DNA from: Siderastrea radians
Lineage: Eukaryota > Cnidaria > Anthozoa > Scleractinia > Rhizangiidae
Length of the DNA stretch: 64,000 nt
NCBI GenBank assembly: GCA_964017195.1
Contig: OZ024895.1
Location: forward strand, 15,914,034 to 15,978,033
Reading direction: 5' to 3'
This document shows, piece by piece, positions 32,844 to 44,512 of the stretch. The notes under the pieces were generated by a model, which saw only the letters and a list, made by a program, of their open reading frames with translations, was not told the DNA's origin and ran no database searches. The position numbers and the translations under genes were made by a program. Within the stretch, counting starts at the first letter, position 1. Each line of letters starts with the position of its first letter.

Positions 32844-34251
32844 TAAGACTTATAGCGTACACTGAGTCTTAGAATATTCTTCTGTATATAAGGGTAAGCT
32901 GTAAAAGTATTAAAATAAAATTGCAAAAGCATTGCTGAGCATACAAATTCTTGTAGGTGTGTATTCTACAGAAATATCGTAGTTATGATTTAATTTTGTC
33001 TTTGATCTAATTTTTCAATGATGAAATTTTTTAAGCTTTATTGCAGTCTTTCTTGGAGAGATATTGCTTATAGTGTGAGCAAATAAGAATCAAAGAGTAG
33101 TTTTGATTTCTTATTATTGTACTAAAAAGCCAGTCATGATTTAATAAGTATTTGAATTAGTTTTTCTTTAATAACCAGAGGTTGTGTTGGCTTGTGGATA
33201 TGACACGCCACAACATTGCTATCTTAAGGGATATTGTCAGTTATATTTTGAGCAAAATCAATGAGAATCATAGAGTACGGATTTATTATTTTTGATGATT
33301 GTAGGTAATACTTTTTATAGAATTAAGATATTATAACTTAGTGTGCAATTTTTTATGTATCTCCATTTTGTAATATTTTCATATGTAAACTAGTGCTGTT
33401 ACACCATGAATTGTATTCACAGTTCTTAGTCGTATACACCGTATTCCCTCGAAGAAGCGCCAAGGAACATGAAAGACCTCCTCGCCATTGTTTGACAACA
33501 AGAAAGCGTGTGTGTAACGGGACTTTGAGGAAAGGCTTAGTGCTGTTGAAAAGTGGAAAAATAGCACATTTGTAGCAAACTCCTGGTCACGCGATAAAAA
33601 AAAATACAGTGTCAAAAAGGCGTGCAAATAAATGTATTTGAGGATTCTATTTTAAATAGTAATTATATCATTTTCAAATAAATTTCATATCACTTTTTAA
33701 GGTGCTGTCATTTATTTCTGTAAGCTACCGGTATAACTATGATCAAATGAAATATTGACTCTGTTATCCACATTTTTTTTCGCACTGTTTAGTGTGGCAG
33801 CAATCTCACTTGGCAGTCGAATGAGGCCAAAACATCGTTTTGCGGTGATTTGTATAGGAGACAAATCTGGCTGGTACAGCCTGTTCAATAATTATATTGT
33901 AGTAAATTTGAACGGTTAATAACGATGGTCGTTCTTAAAGGGAAAACAAAAAAGGTTGCTCAGTAGACCTTTTAGGTGTTACAGTGTACGTCACCAGTAC
34001 AAAGAACAACCTTAGGCCTCGTTTGTGTGAAATTCGTTGCAAACATTTGTCAACTTGACGCTGTTAGTGACTAGATATTTCTCAGATTCTGATTTTTATA
34101 ATATGCCTACATCCAGATAATTCATCGTTTGGGAAATGGCAAACTATAGTCAGTAGTACAACACCCCATTACTCAACAAGTTCATCAACCCTGTTCGAGA
34201 TATAAGTGCCCTGTTCATGGGCTTGTTTAAAAAAAAAAAACACGAAAAACG
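32844..34251. other. No gene recognised
   Basis: AT-rich; short frames only, none with a recognisable domain. Confidence 0.35.
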
Positions 34252-34396
34252 TGGTACCGTCAGCCTCGTACCCAGGCGCTCTCCTCCCGCTCACTCGACT
34301 TGACTTAGTGAGAAATGTCGTTCGGTGAGGTCACGAAATTTCGCGCCAAGTCGTGTGAGAGAGAACAGAACACCTGGGTACTAGGCTGTGGTACCG
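34252..34396. mobile_element. MITE with GGTACC...CCTCGTACCCAGG ends
   Basis: The left end GGTACCGTCAGCCTCGTACC is matched in complement by the right end GGTACTAGGCTGTGGTACC, with inner CAGGCGCTCTC / GAGAGAACAGAACACCTG partners. The core has TTCGCGCCAAGTCGTG. About 145 nt and non-coding. Confidence 0.65.
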
Positions 34397-35732
34397 TAAG
34401 ACAATTTTGTCGCTGACCTTTCACATTTTTTTGACTCGACATTTCGTAATGTTTCCCAAAGAATCGTGTCTCCTCAGGAAAAAAATGATTTTGTTGATCA
34501 ATGCTGTTACAACCAAAGGCGTACTGTTGTTTTGCTTACTGTGTTCTTCATGGAAAGGGCTGCCGCTATAACGAGTAACGAACATCTCGGTTGCGATTAC
34601 TGAGCTTGGAGCCTGCGTTATTATACCATGAGAGATGAACACCAACGCCAGGTCTTGGCAAAAGAGACGTGAGGTAAGTTTGGGTACCAAAGTAAGTACT
34701 CTTCTGTGACCTTTAGCAACATCACTTAGCTTACTGTTTATCGTCTCAATGTAACTTAAAACAGTTGTTGATTGCAGACACTGGGTTGGTTGTCGACTAC
34801 GGAAGGTTCCACGGTATAACTAATTGAAAAACATTAACAATTAAACACGATACGACCCAATGGACCGGAATTCTGGACGGTTTTTCCAAGGTTCTCAATG
34901 CACCATGTATGTATTAATATCGGTCAGTATAACAGACGGATTGCGGACTGGCGGACTGACGTATCAAGTATTAGGCAGAAAACAACCTTGCAAACGAAAA
35001 TTGTTGCAGTTTTCCTCACGTTGGCGAGAGCGGCTCGTGTCAAATATCAACCCGTTATGCAAATTAGTCTGTGTTTAGAAAACATTGCTTCCTAAACCAA
35101 ACTATCATTTGAAACGGACAGAATAATCGACAAAAAGCTTTTCCAGCCAAAATTTTATTCCAATAAACAATACATTCAGTTTTAGAAGCAAAAAAACTTA
35201 TCGATTTTCTTGTGTACATACACACATGCATGTAATTTTGGCAGACCACTGACTTCATGACGACCGGTTAAAAAAACAAAATTGCAAAACTTATAGAAAT
35301 TTGGATCAACCTATCTCTTGAACAATTTCTAAAAAAGCAAATTAACATTTAAAAACAACATTTACCGTACTGTAGCGTTTATCCAGGTCTTGTAAAATCT
35401 ATTTGACATCCGTGGTTCAGTATAATTTTTTTTTGCAGACTTCGGGTTATCTTTTGCAAATCAAGACAATCTCAACACGAAATGGCTTTTTGTCGCTTTA
35501 ACAGAGCTTCATGTCCTCTTGTTCGGCGTTTGATTATTCCTCAGGGTGATTCCTTTCCATTTTCAGCTCCAAAATAGAAGCATCTTAATTTTAAGAGTAG
35601 AAAACTACTTCTCGAAAATGTAGGACTAATCCGCCCGCGCCGCCATTTACTTCGTTCAATCCCCTCCTTTCGCGACACTTGAATAACTTCATATGAAGTA
35701 CAAAGTTTACATCGTCGGACATGGTCCAATTA
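34397..35732. other. No gene recognised
   Basis: Short frames only. The segment 34915-34965 (TATCGGTCAGTATAACAGAC, then GGACTGGCGGACTGAC) is related in inverted orientation to 37790-37855. Confidence 0.35.
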
Positions 35733-35839
35733 GTAAAGTTTATACTTCATATATGCCACGACGTGTGATTGGACGACTGAATTCACCTGACTCCATCCGT
35801 CCAATCACCAACATGGCTTATATGAAGTATAAAGTTTAC
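35733..35839. mobile_element. Foldback element with GTAAAGTTTATACTTCATAT ends
   Basis: The arms 35733-35777 and 35797-35839 are inverted copies (GTAAAGTTTATACTTCATAT and its complement; inner GTGATTGGACG / CGTCCAATCAC). A third copy of the end, ATATGAAGTACAAAGTTTAC, lies just outside at 35691-35710. Confidence 0.7.
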
Positions 35840-35956
35840 GTGATCGAGCGAGCGACGCCAAAATCCAGGCCACTATAAGAACTCATTCGTTGGATTCACG
35901 AGTTAAAAAGCAAGTCGCTTTCGGCTTCAAAAGTATTCTAGCTGATTGCAAGGCGT

Positions 35957-36178
35957 TGTATCATCCATAAATGTAATATCAACCATTAATGTAATAGTCA
36001 CCATAAATGTAATAAAAATCAACCATAAATGTAATACCGACCATAAATGTAATAACGATCAGCCATAAATGTAATTAATGACTAACCATTAAATAAATGT
36101 AATAATTTTTCAACCATAAATGTAAAAATCCGACTCACCATAAATGTAACAATTTTAACCATAAATGTAATAAACAGG
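35957..36178 (+). repeat. Left terminal cluster of CCATAAATGTAATA
   Basis: About nine imperfect units with variable spacers of 3-15 nt. The order of spacers mirrors the right end. Confidence 0.85.
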
Positions 36179-37311
36179 ATACCAATGGCTATTAGGATAT
36201 TTTAAGGTAACAACCCTTTCTTTCAAGGACTTTCTATCAATAGCTATGTAACATTAGTTTCTAATTATTGAAGCAAGTTACTCATTTTGCGGAAATAAAA
36301 GAAGAATGTTGATTCACTATTCCCTTAATGGTATGCCACGCATGTAAACTGCAGCTGTGGCGTTAATGAAATATATTGTTGTGTTGTTATCAAGAGAGGT
36401 TAAATTATCCTCTCTTGGTTATTATTTAAGTTAAAGCTTCAACTTTGACAAATCAATGGCTACTGTTGAACTTTTTGCTGCCAAATAAGCGATTTTAATT
36501 TGTTGCAATTCAAACAAATGCTGGAGAAAAAGGCAAATTCAATTTGAACATGTCAGAGAAATTATACATAGGGAGTGTAGTTTGGTCGCGTGTACATTCC
36601 TTCTAACTCTTTAAAACAGAGCAGTTACATTATTTGTATACTACGGTAGCAGAAAGTTTTGGACTTCCATATTTCTACCGCTTTAGCCACTGAGATTGTC
36701 CTACAAACATTAACCGGAGACGGTTCTTTTTGGCCTGTTGTGGGCTATGGAGAAGCTGTGCGCAGCGGTATACGCAAGAGTTATGGAAATCGTGACTAAA
36801 AATTTTGGCAGAATATTTAAATTGCAAAATGTGAGGAAGTACGTGGCCTTTGAGTGACTGGAAGTCAAGAAGAAGCGCGAGTGTACATATATAATACGTG
36901 TAAAACTCTGCTGTATTTTGTTTATAAAAGATAAGAGAAACATAGGTAAATTGTTGGTCTGTTATACTATATATGGAGGGGCTACCAAGGGTAAGGATTT
37001 AAACACGGGGCGCAGCCTGATTATTCAGTTGTGGCCTCACAAATATGGAGACAGAATGGAGACTGAAACAGTAAAAAAAAAAGGAATGCAAACTCCTAAA
37101 AAAGTCATATATATGCATACCGACAGAGAGCTATCTAAGCTACACGTAAGCACAGTGCATTAAAGATAACTTGCTTACTTACGATGCCCGAAATCGTCTT
37201 GATTTTTTTGTCACAAAGTGGTTTTCGAGAAGATTTCTCTCAAGCTACTACCCACTTAAGACAGTTCTAAATCCCATTTACTGTTAGAAGCCATTTCATA
37301 TATTTTTATTG

Positions 37312-37521
37312 CATTTATGGTTAAAATTTATTTCCTTTTTTGGTGAGTCGGATTTAGTACATTTATGGTTAAAATAATTATTACATTTATGGTTAGTCAT
37401 TTATTACATTTATGGTTGATGGTTATTACATTTATGGTCGGTATTACATTTATGGTTGACTTTTATTACATTTATAGTGAGTATTACGTTTATGGTTGTT
37501 GTTACATTTATCAGTGATACA
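37312..37521 (-). repeat. Right terminal cluster of CCATAAATGTAATA (complement)
   Basis: TATTACATTTATGG units in complement orientation, including the GGTGAGTCGGATTTAGTAC segment that pairs with the left end. Confidence 0.85.
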
Positions 37522-38820
37522 CGTGCAACTCCAGTCTTTCCTAAGCCGTTTGACAACCCCACTCCACTCCATCGCTTAATCTCCTGCTTTTCAATTCAAA
37601 GTTCCTTGTTGTTGACTGATTTGGAGGTAACTTCCAGAATTTTCAAAGCTATATTATTGAATAAAATACGGTAAATAAAAAACATCCAACTCAAAAGCGC
37701 TGGAGAAAACTGAAAAAGTAGCATTTTTTATATTTATGTGACAATACAGCAATTTTTCAACTCAGTCCGCATTTTTTTACTCAGTCCGTGGTTTATACCT
37801 AGTCCGTAATCTGCAGTCCGCCAGTTAGCAGTCCATATTTTATACTGACCGGCAGTAATACCTCATTACGCGGGATGGCGTAGTCTGCCCGTGTCTATGC
37901 TTTTATTTAAAAAAAAAAAAAAGGAAATTAAAAAACATTGGCACAAGGCTCAAGGAGGCGGTACGCACCTATCGGAAGGCTTAACAGGATTGGCTAAGAA
38001 GACAAAAGAACAAACAATAAAACAATGACCCTAGCCCTTAAAACAATAGAGGTGCGTGATATAGGAAGCCAATAAAATTACAGGTTCCGAAGAGGTGCGT
38101 GGCTTATGGGCTCAAGGGACGTCCCGAAAAATTGTACGATTTTTTGGCTGTAACTTCGAATTACGTGCAAGTCAGGTTGGGTTGAACACAAACAGTCAAA
38201 AACAACTACAAGAGGACGTACATGTACATATCGTACCAACCCATGTACTCGACAACTGTCCAACTCCGTTCAAATAGTCCTTACATACACCAGCACATCC
38301 CGCGTAAACGCCTTCAGGCGCCTTCAGGCGTCACATCACACCCAAATTCGCTCCTTAATTGCAAAAATTTTCCTGTGCGAATTTTTACCATTGCGAACTT
38401 TCGTACTACTTTAGTTTGATTCAGCAAAACGTCGCCTTTATTTCGCTGATGTTTTATCGTTTGAAATGGCGATTTTTCGCTGACATTTCTGTTAAAAGCC
38501 TTTATCAGGCTAGTCGAAATAAGTCAGCGATAATTGGCGAAAACGAATGAACGAAATTTGGAGAATTGAAATTCGTTTGGCTTACTTTGATTGCCTTACT
38601 CTGCCTTACTGTACCGAGTAAAAATTTCCTTGGCCGGAGAAAGCATGTCAAACCAAAGCACGCGAACGGAGGCAAAATTCTCTTTACGTTTTTTGAGTTT
38701 TTCCTGAAAACAATAACAACAGCAACAACAACAAAAAAACAAAATTAACAAACAAACAAACAAACAGACAGAAGACTCAAAAACCCAATTCAATAATCTT
38801 GGTTCTTATTTAATTTTAAT
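37522..38820. other. No gene recognised; dispersed repeat pieces
   Basis: Contains CAGTCCG-rich repeat sequence at 37763-37855 and A-rich runs near 37905 and 38720-38760. The short frames have no domain support. Confidence 0.35.
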
Positions 38821-38822
38821 TC

Positions 38823-38882
<60 letters not shown>

Positions 38883-38886
38883 ATAC
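38821..38886 (+). repeat. (TAAA)n microsatellite
   Basis: About 16 AAAT/TAAA units. Confidence 0.95.
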
Positions 38887-39480
38887 ATAATTCGAACGGG
38901 AAGAGCCGACGTGTTAGATACGGCATGTACTTCTTTTACTGCGAGAACACGCAGTTGCGGAATTCCGCAGTCGGCCTCCCTTGAGCGTACTTTAATTCCA
39001 AGGAAATTGTAAACTTTAGGCTGAAAATTTAAAACAGCTAAATAAATAATAATCTCTTTAGAAGTACAACTCCCCTGAAGTTCACTCTCGACAAAATAAC
39101 TAGAAATTGTTAGTATAGAATTTACAAATGCCGCGGTCTAAGAATTCTAAGAAAATTTACAAATGACGTGTGAACCCATATAGTTCATATACAACCACGA
39201 CAAATTGAAACTGCTGGCAGTGTCATACAAGGAGACCGTGACTGGACTTTTTCTAAATAAAGCCAAGTTGTCAATTACTTAATTATCATTTAACTGTCAA
39301 TTATCTTCTAAATAAAGTTCTTTTCAATTACCATTTGTAAGTGTCCATGAGATAGAACAACCGGAATTTATAGTTGAGTTTTGTTTTCCGGTAGTTCAAA
39401 AGATTGTAACGTACGATAATTGCGTTACGTTTATTTTTATTCCGTAATACGTACGGCCCACCGAACACACCCAACTTCAA

Positions 39481-39526
39481 CTTCCGCTTACGTTTGCTAC
39501 GAAGTAAGGCATCTTCCGCTTTCTCT
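39481..39526 (+). promoter_or_regulatory. Conserved upstream box of unit B
   Basis: Two TTCCGCTT words (CTTCCGCTTACG and ATCTTCCGCTTTC) lie about 190 nt before the unit B start codon, paralleling the paired TTCCGC words of the other units. The TGACGT part is not evident here. Confidence 0.4.
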
Positions 39527-39673
39527 CAGCAGTTCATTTTAAATGGGAAATTAAGGTGAATGACAACAAAATGTACGGTTTTTGTATCGCGGCAAACTAG
39601 CTCGATCGTTTCACTGGATGCAATTTTGGTATTGAGCATTATTTGACAAGATCTTGCGACTGGCTACTTCAAC

Positions 39674-39749
39674 ATGGATATAATGTACTTTGCAAGAATA
39701 CTTGAAGTGCGTTGTATCATCTTTACACTCTCGTTGCTTCCGCTTGCAG
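39674..39749 (+). CDS. Unit B signal-peptide exon
   Basis: ATG at 39674, 76 nt, donor GCTTGCAG|GTACGT, phase 1. It encodes MDIMYFARILEVRC followed by the hydrophobic core IIFTLSLLPLA, a typical secretory signal; cleavage is expected near the exon end. It pairs with the V exon at 41112 across an intron that holds a LINE fragment. Confidence 0.75.
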
Positions 39750-40312
39750 GTACGTATTTCGTTTCTCTATCAATGTCCTTACATATTGTCTATATGTACA
39801 AGCGGACCAGCAACAGAAATTTTCATGCCACTAAAGATGCAATGAAAAAAGTATTAACCTCTTTTTACTCGCTATTTCATTTACTCCAATTAGCTTCATA
39901 ATGTGTTTTATATGTGAAGGTCTAAGAACCGTGCGTGACAATGATCGTAATCAAAGTTCAAGCTGTGGAAAGTTCTGAAGAGTTTTAAACACAGGCAGCC
40001 CAGACGCGTTGTAAGTGGAGTTCATTTAAAAATAGAAAAGGGTGAAAATATATGTAATAGCACGAAATAATTTTTTACTTCACGAAATAAATCTTGTTTA
40101 CTTCTGCTTATTGTGTCCTGTTTAATTAATTTCCGGTTAATCTTGCACCGCTCTCTTAAATTACGCAATCGCTTGTTAGCGTCGCTGCTTATATAACCCG
40201 TTAAGCCTGAGGTTTGCAGAGATTTATTACAGACTAACCGGTGATAAAAGAATCGAGATATCTTGAAATAAATCGTGCCTACCTTCAGCTCAATGTTCCC
40301 CTGTTCGTCCTG

Positions 40313-40749
40313 GCTGGTTTAAATGACACAAAAAAATGTCATTTAAACCAGCTAGCCTTTCTGCCTACCTAGATCTAACAAGAAAGAACCCATCTAGAAA
40401 ACCATTAGTAAAACTGAGAATTAGCAGTCAAAAACTTCGGATTGAAACAGGTAGATACGACAAAATACCTCGTGATGAAAGGTTATGTAGTCTCTGCAAC
40501 TGTAACAAAATTGAAGATGAAACTCATTTTTTACTAGACTGCCCGAGCTATTCTTCGATAAGAGACAGGTTCTTTTCTAAAATAGAACCTAAAATCCCAT
40601 TTCTACGACTATTATCCCATGAGACCTTATTGTCACATCTTATGAATTGTACTGATTATTTTATGAATATTCAATTAATTTCATTCATCTCGTCATGCTT
40701 TGAACTGAGAGACAAACTAGTTACAATGGCTACCTCTCTGAATGGTTAA
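40313..40749 (+). mobile_element. 5'-truncated LINE (non-LTR retrotransposon) tail
   Basis: The open frame 40336-40749 encodes KLRISSQKLRIETGRYDKIP, then LCSLCNCNKIEDETHFLLDC, a CxxC...HxxxxC zinc-knuckle-like tail found at the C-terminus of LINE reverse transcriptases. The RT core is absent. The 5' junction is a palindrome: GCTGGTTTAAATGACA and its complement flank an A-rich 8 nt spacer (40313-40352). A GTTGTTGTTGTT run at about 40865 may be the 3' tail. Confidence 0.65.
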
Positions 40750-41111
40750 AAATAAGAAATGTTTGTAATCTCTTTAGTTATTTCAATGAATTAAATAATT
40801 AATAGAATTTAAGTGGCTTTTGCAACACTGTAATACTTTGTTATAGTCATGCAAATATAGCTCGTTGTTGTTGTTGTTAGTTTCAGCAATGAGCTGAATC
40901 AATAAGCAATCGCAACACTAAAACGTGGTGCAACAAATCAGCTAAGTTAAAGTTGTTTGATACAGTGCAATATGGACAACAACTTATCGAGTTATCCAGA
41001 TGTCAATGTCTAGTGTAACAATTAAATCCATGACCCTATGCCATTTTTATTCACATATAACATTTTTTTTAATTTTTACGCTTTGATAGTTTAATTTCAA
41101 TCTGTTTGCAG

Positions 41112-41480
41112 AATGTGAGATACACTTCACCTCCAAATATCGAGGAAAGACAATAACAGCATTAGTTGGGTCCCCTGTGAACTTTACCTGGACCTTTTCT
41201 GGTGATGTTGGCTCAGTTGAATGGGGACGTCAGGAGGATGATTTCATGTGGCTTGGTACAAAGCTTGTAACCATAAATAGACTAGGCTCGGTTTTATTAA
41301 CAAGCTCAGCAGCTTACAGAGGTCGTGTCAGTGGAAGTGGAGGCCCTTTATCTGGACAGGCTGTTTTCACTCTTACGTCTATCACAAGAAACGATGAGGG
41401 ATTTTATGGCTGCAAGATTAACGCATTTAATGACCCTTTTGATGTTCCAAATTATGACTCTCTACACTTGGTTGTTCAAG
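41112..41480 (+). CDS. Unit B V-type Ig exon
   Basis: Acceptor TGTTTGCAG, donor GTTCAAG|GTAGGT, phase 1-1. It encodes ECEIHFTSKYRGKTITALVG, then SPVNFTWTFSGDVGSVEWG and later FTLTSITRNDEGFYGCKI. The fold reads as a V-set domain: C-strand Trp (EWG), E-strand FTL, and D.GFYGC on the F strand. The B-strand Cys is replaced by Trp (FTW). It has an extra N-terminal Cys not seen in the other units. The frame is intact. Confidence 0.85.
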
Positions 41481-41895
41481 GTAGGTATATCGGGAAAAAA
41501 AGCATTAACCCCCACCCTGAAACAAATACCAACCAGCTAACCAACCAACCAGTCAAACAAAAAAATAAAACAAACAAGCAAACAAACAATTAATATATAA
41601 AAAGAGGTTTGGTAAGCTGGGTTTTGTTCCGTCGTTCATTCAGATTCGTAAGGTATTCCACGTTGATCGCCTCACTTTTGGAGGTCAAGTGTCTATAAAG
41701 TTTTTCCATGTGTTGTTCACGTATTTTTAAGGAAAGATGTAATAATCACATGATGGATGAAGAAGCAATCTGCCTGAAAGAATTGATTACTTTTGCCCAC
41801 TTACGGATGCATCCAATAAACTCCTCCACTATAACCAGAGCCCTGTTGAAATTGTCCCCTAATGTTTACATTTTTGCTGCTCGTCACATTTGCAG

Positions 41896-42153
41896 AGCCA
41901 CCAAGCATTACCTACCTGACTGCAGTAAATGCAAGTTACAATGAGGGAAGTCCTTTTAACATAAGTTGTACAGCAACAGGGAACCCGGCACCAGACGTGA
42001 GGTGGATCCACAATGGACAAGCAAAGAGTTTTGGGATTAATACAATTCAATTCAGTTTAAGGAAAATCAGCAAGGCAGATGCAGGAATTTACACATGCAA
42101 GGCCAATAACTCTGCAGGACATGTGGAAAAACACGTGAATCTCGAAATTAATT
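41896..42153 (+). CDS. Unit B I-type Ig exon
   Basis: Acceptor CATTTGCAG, donor TTAATT|GTAAGA, phase 1-1. It encodes a compact I-set domain: SPFNISCTATGNPAPDVRWI has the B-strand Cys and C-strand Trp, and SKADAGIYTCKANNSAG has the F-strand Cys. If the following intron is retained, the frame stops 15 codons on (42195), which would give a short secreted form. Confidence 0.85.
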
Positions 42154-42708
42154 GTAAGAACGTGAACTTCCACGCAGTTAACATGCAGATTTTTTAATAC
42201 TTAAAAGTATCTACCTTACCTAAATAACCTACAGTATTTCATGCAAAACTATCTTAACCGATTATTGAGTAAAATCTGTCTTTACAGGAGAGATCATACA
42301 AACGAGAGAAAGTAAACCTTGAACAGTTATTTTTAAAATCACCCCGTCTGTTGCTGCTATCTTGTCTCCAACCTTTCGTCAAAAGCTTCAAAGCTATTCA
42401 TACGCATAAAACAAACAAAGTAACACCACCTTGACTCTGTATAACTAAATCCCGTAGCCAGAGTCTGCTCGCCTTAATTGCGAAGGAACATGAGGGAAAT
42501 TGTTAACTCTCGGCTCAATTCCATTTACAGTCCTTACCGGCAGTAACTGACCCATCAGGTTCATGCTACCACCGCAACTAACGAGAACGAACGAGAAAGC
42601 TTAAAGCAAATTAAGTTATAAGGCGTGAAATAGCCACTGGGTATCTTGGATCTTCTAAATAAATTTGTCAGTTGCTACTTGAAAATGCTTAATATTTACG
42701 CAGACAAG

Positions 42709-42775
42709 CGTGACGTTATAGTTGACTTTCGCTTAAGCTATCTACGTGATGTTGCGTGGAGGTTTCCGCACTTCA
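42709..42775 (+). promoter_or_regulatory. Orphan copy of the unit upstream box
   Basis: TGACGTTATAGTTGACTTTC, then CGCTTAAGC and GGTTTCCGCAC reproduce the box order seen before units C, D, F, H and I, but no signal-peptide exon is recognisable in the next 300 nt. It may be a relic of a lost unit. Confidence 0.4.
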
Positions 42776-43322
42776 GACCCGAGCATTCACAGCCGTCTCA
42801 ACTACGAATTTCCAAAGAAGCCGTTTGTCTACTCTATCTAACCACATCGTTTGTCACCTTAATTAAGCTTTGGAGCACTCGGTCTTGTGTCCGCCTGATA
42901 CCTGCTTTCCATAGTTAACTAAAGATGACTCCGGCACCCTCATCTTTCGCCGTTATTATATGCGAGCGAAAGCATTAATGTTTACATTAATGTTAAAGGC
43001 CAAACACAAACAAACAAGCTTTTTCAGGGGTAATAAGGGACGGCAGGCCATTAGAAACGTTATCGACGGGAAGGGGGGGGGGGGGTTGGATGGTGAATTT
43101 TTGAGCTGCATGAATTTTGTTTTCGTTAGCATTTCCCTTCGAGGAATGCTTTTCCGTATGCAAGAACATTTTTTCTGGGCTACTCGCTGTGCATGATTTT
43201 TTTCTCTCTCAATTTCCCTTGCATAAAGTTTTTTTTTGTACTCCCCCCCCTTCTTCATGACTTTTCTAATGGTCCATCCCTGAGTAATACAGAGAAATAT
43301 TAATTGTTCTAATTTAACGTGC

Positions 43323-43380
43323 GTGACGTAGTCAATTTCCGCTTAAGCAGTTCCGATGCAATGTAAAACGTGTTCCGCGT
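43323..43380 (+). promoter_or_regulatory. Unit C upstream box, distal copy
   Basis: TGACGTAGTCAATTTCCGCT, TTAAGCAGTTCC and TGTTCCGCGTTTC in order. Duplicate of the proximal copy at 43715. Confidence 0.5.
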
Positions 43381-43714
43381 TTCTTAGAATTCTTTGAATA
43401 CGACCGTTTCTGACTAGACAACAAAACCAGCTGACTACATCGATGAAATACACATCACCGCTCGACTTATATCCTTGATAGTGCATTTATTGACGAGGTC
43501 TTTCTTCTTACCGGTCAACAGCATTTCCCTTCGAGGAATGCTTTTCCGTATGCAAGAACATTTTTTCTGGGCTACTCGCTGTGCATGATTTTTTTCTCTC
43601 TCAATTTCCCTTGCATAAAGTTTTTTTTTGTACTCCCCCCCCTTCTTCATGACTTTTCTAATGGTCCATCCCTGAGTAATACAGAGAAATATTAATTGTT
43701 CTAATTTAACGTGC

Positions 43715-43772
43715 GTGACGTAGTCAATTTCCGCTTAAGCAGTTCCGATGCAATGTAAAACGTGTTCCGCGT
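43715..43772 (+). promoter_or_regulatory. Unit C upstream box, proximal copy
   Basis: Same sequence as the distal copy; starts 209 nt before the unit C signal exon, the standard spacing. TGACGTAGTCA resembles CRE/AP-1-type sites and TTCCGC the complement of ETS-type GCGGAA; these are only resemblances. Confidence 0.55.
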
Positions 43773-43923
43773 TTCTTAGAATTCTTTGAATACGACCGTT
43801 TCTGACTAGACAACAAAACCAGCTGACTACATCGATGAAATACACATCACCGCTCGACTTATATCCTTGATAGTGCATTTATTGACGAGGTCTTTCTTCT
43901 TACCGGTCAACATCGCCATTCAG

Positions 43924-43999
43924 TTGCGTTTGGTAAAGAAATCACTAGAATCTACAGGATGCTGTATTTTCCTTACCATAATGGTCATAACACATTCAG
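43924..43999 (+). CDS. Unit C signal-peptide exon with TTG in place of ATG
   Basis: Aligns over 76 nt with the signal exons of units A, H and I (RLV..., STGCCIFLTIMVITHS) and ends at CATTCAG|GTATGT in phase 1. The codon at the family start position is TTG, not ATG. The next ATG (in IMV) would leave almost no signal sequence. Unit C may be silenced, use an upstream start, or initiate at TTG. Confidence 0.65.
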
Positions 44000-44140
44000 G
44001 TATGTATAACGATTGCTTACCTTGATATATTTGTTCAGTGCTTGCTCTTTACATGTGAACTTTAAGCATCATTTTGACTGATATGCCGACATGCGTGCTT
44101 TGTTCTTATCTGCCTTTATTTTCTAATTTCTAATTTCTAG

Positions 44141-44512
44141 CAAGTGAGATACAGTTTACATCAAGATATTCGGGGAAGACTGTGACAGGATTGGTTGGGT
44201 CTACTGTGAACTTCACGTGGAGTTTCTCTGGTGACGTTAGACGAGTTGTCTGGGGAATCACTTCAGATGGTTCACATTACCTTGATTATGAACTGGTCTC
44301 TCTACACAAAGCAGGCTCAGTGGCATTAGTACTCCCATCAGAATACGCTGGACGTGTGAATGGAAGTCGTAGCGGCGACTCATCTTCTGGGCATGCAATA
44401 TTCAGACTTAGAAACATAAGAAAAGGAGATGAAAAATTTTATACCTGTCTGATAAGGCCAACTATACCTGATGAGACTAGTCATTATGACTACGTACGTT
44501 TGTTTGTTGAAG
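44141..44512 (+). CDS. Unit C V-type Ig exon
   Basis: Acceptor AATTTCTAG, donor TTGAAG|GTAGGT, phase 1-1, frame intact. It encodes IQFTSRYSGKTVTGLVGS, TVNFTWSFSGDVRRVVWG and GHAIFRLRNIRKGDEKFYTC. V-type fold with Trp at the B-strand Cys position and an F-strand Cys. It is the closest relative of the decayed unit A V exon. Confidence 0.85.

Larger units (their letters stand above)
35957..37521. mobile_element. Non-autonomous DNA transposon with repeat-rich inverted ends
   Basis: Left terminal region 35957-36178 and right region 37312-37521 are inverted copies of each other. Each contains 8-10 copies of CCATAAATGTAATA with matching spacers (AATACCGACCATAAATG and ATCCGACTCACC occur in both). 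The outermost shared word is TGTATCA. A CGT triplet flanks both sides and may be a 3 bp target duplication. The interior (36180-37310) has short frames only and no transposase I recognise. Confidence 0.75.
43128..43911 (+). repeat. 392 bp perfect-looking tandem duplication upstream of unit C
   Basis: Positions 43128-43519 and 43520-43911 read the same throughout, including a C8 run and a T-rich run. Each copy contains the full upstream box of unit C. This is a very recent duplication, or an assembly artefact. Confidence 0.85.

Noticed and set aside
34860..35095. Overlapping 65-72 codon + strand frames
   Set aside because: Built partly from a dispersed repeat that recurs inverted at 37.8 kb; no domain.
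35957..37521. CRISPR-like look of regularly repeated CCATAAATGTAATA
   Set aside because: Spacers are short and uneven, the clusters are mirror images at two ends, and the genome is eukaryotic; it fits transposon ends.
42956..43650. Two similar minus-strand frames (MKKGGEYKKKLYAREIE...)
   Set aside because: They exist twice only because of the 392 bp tandem duplication of non-coding upstream DNA.
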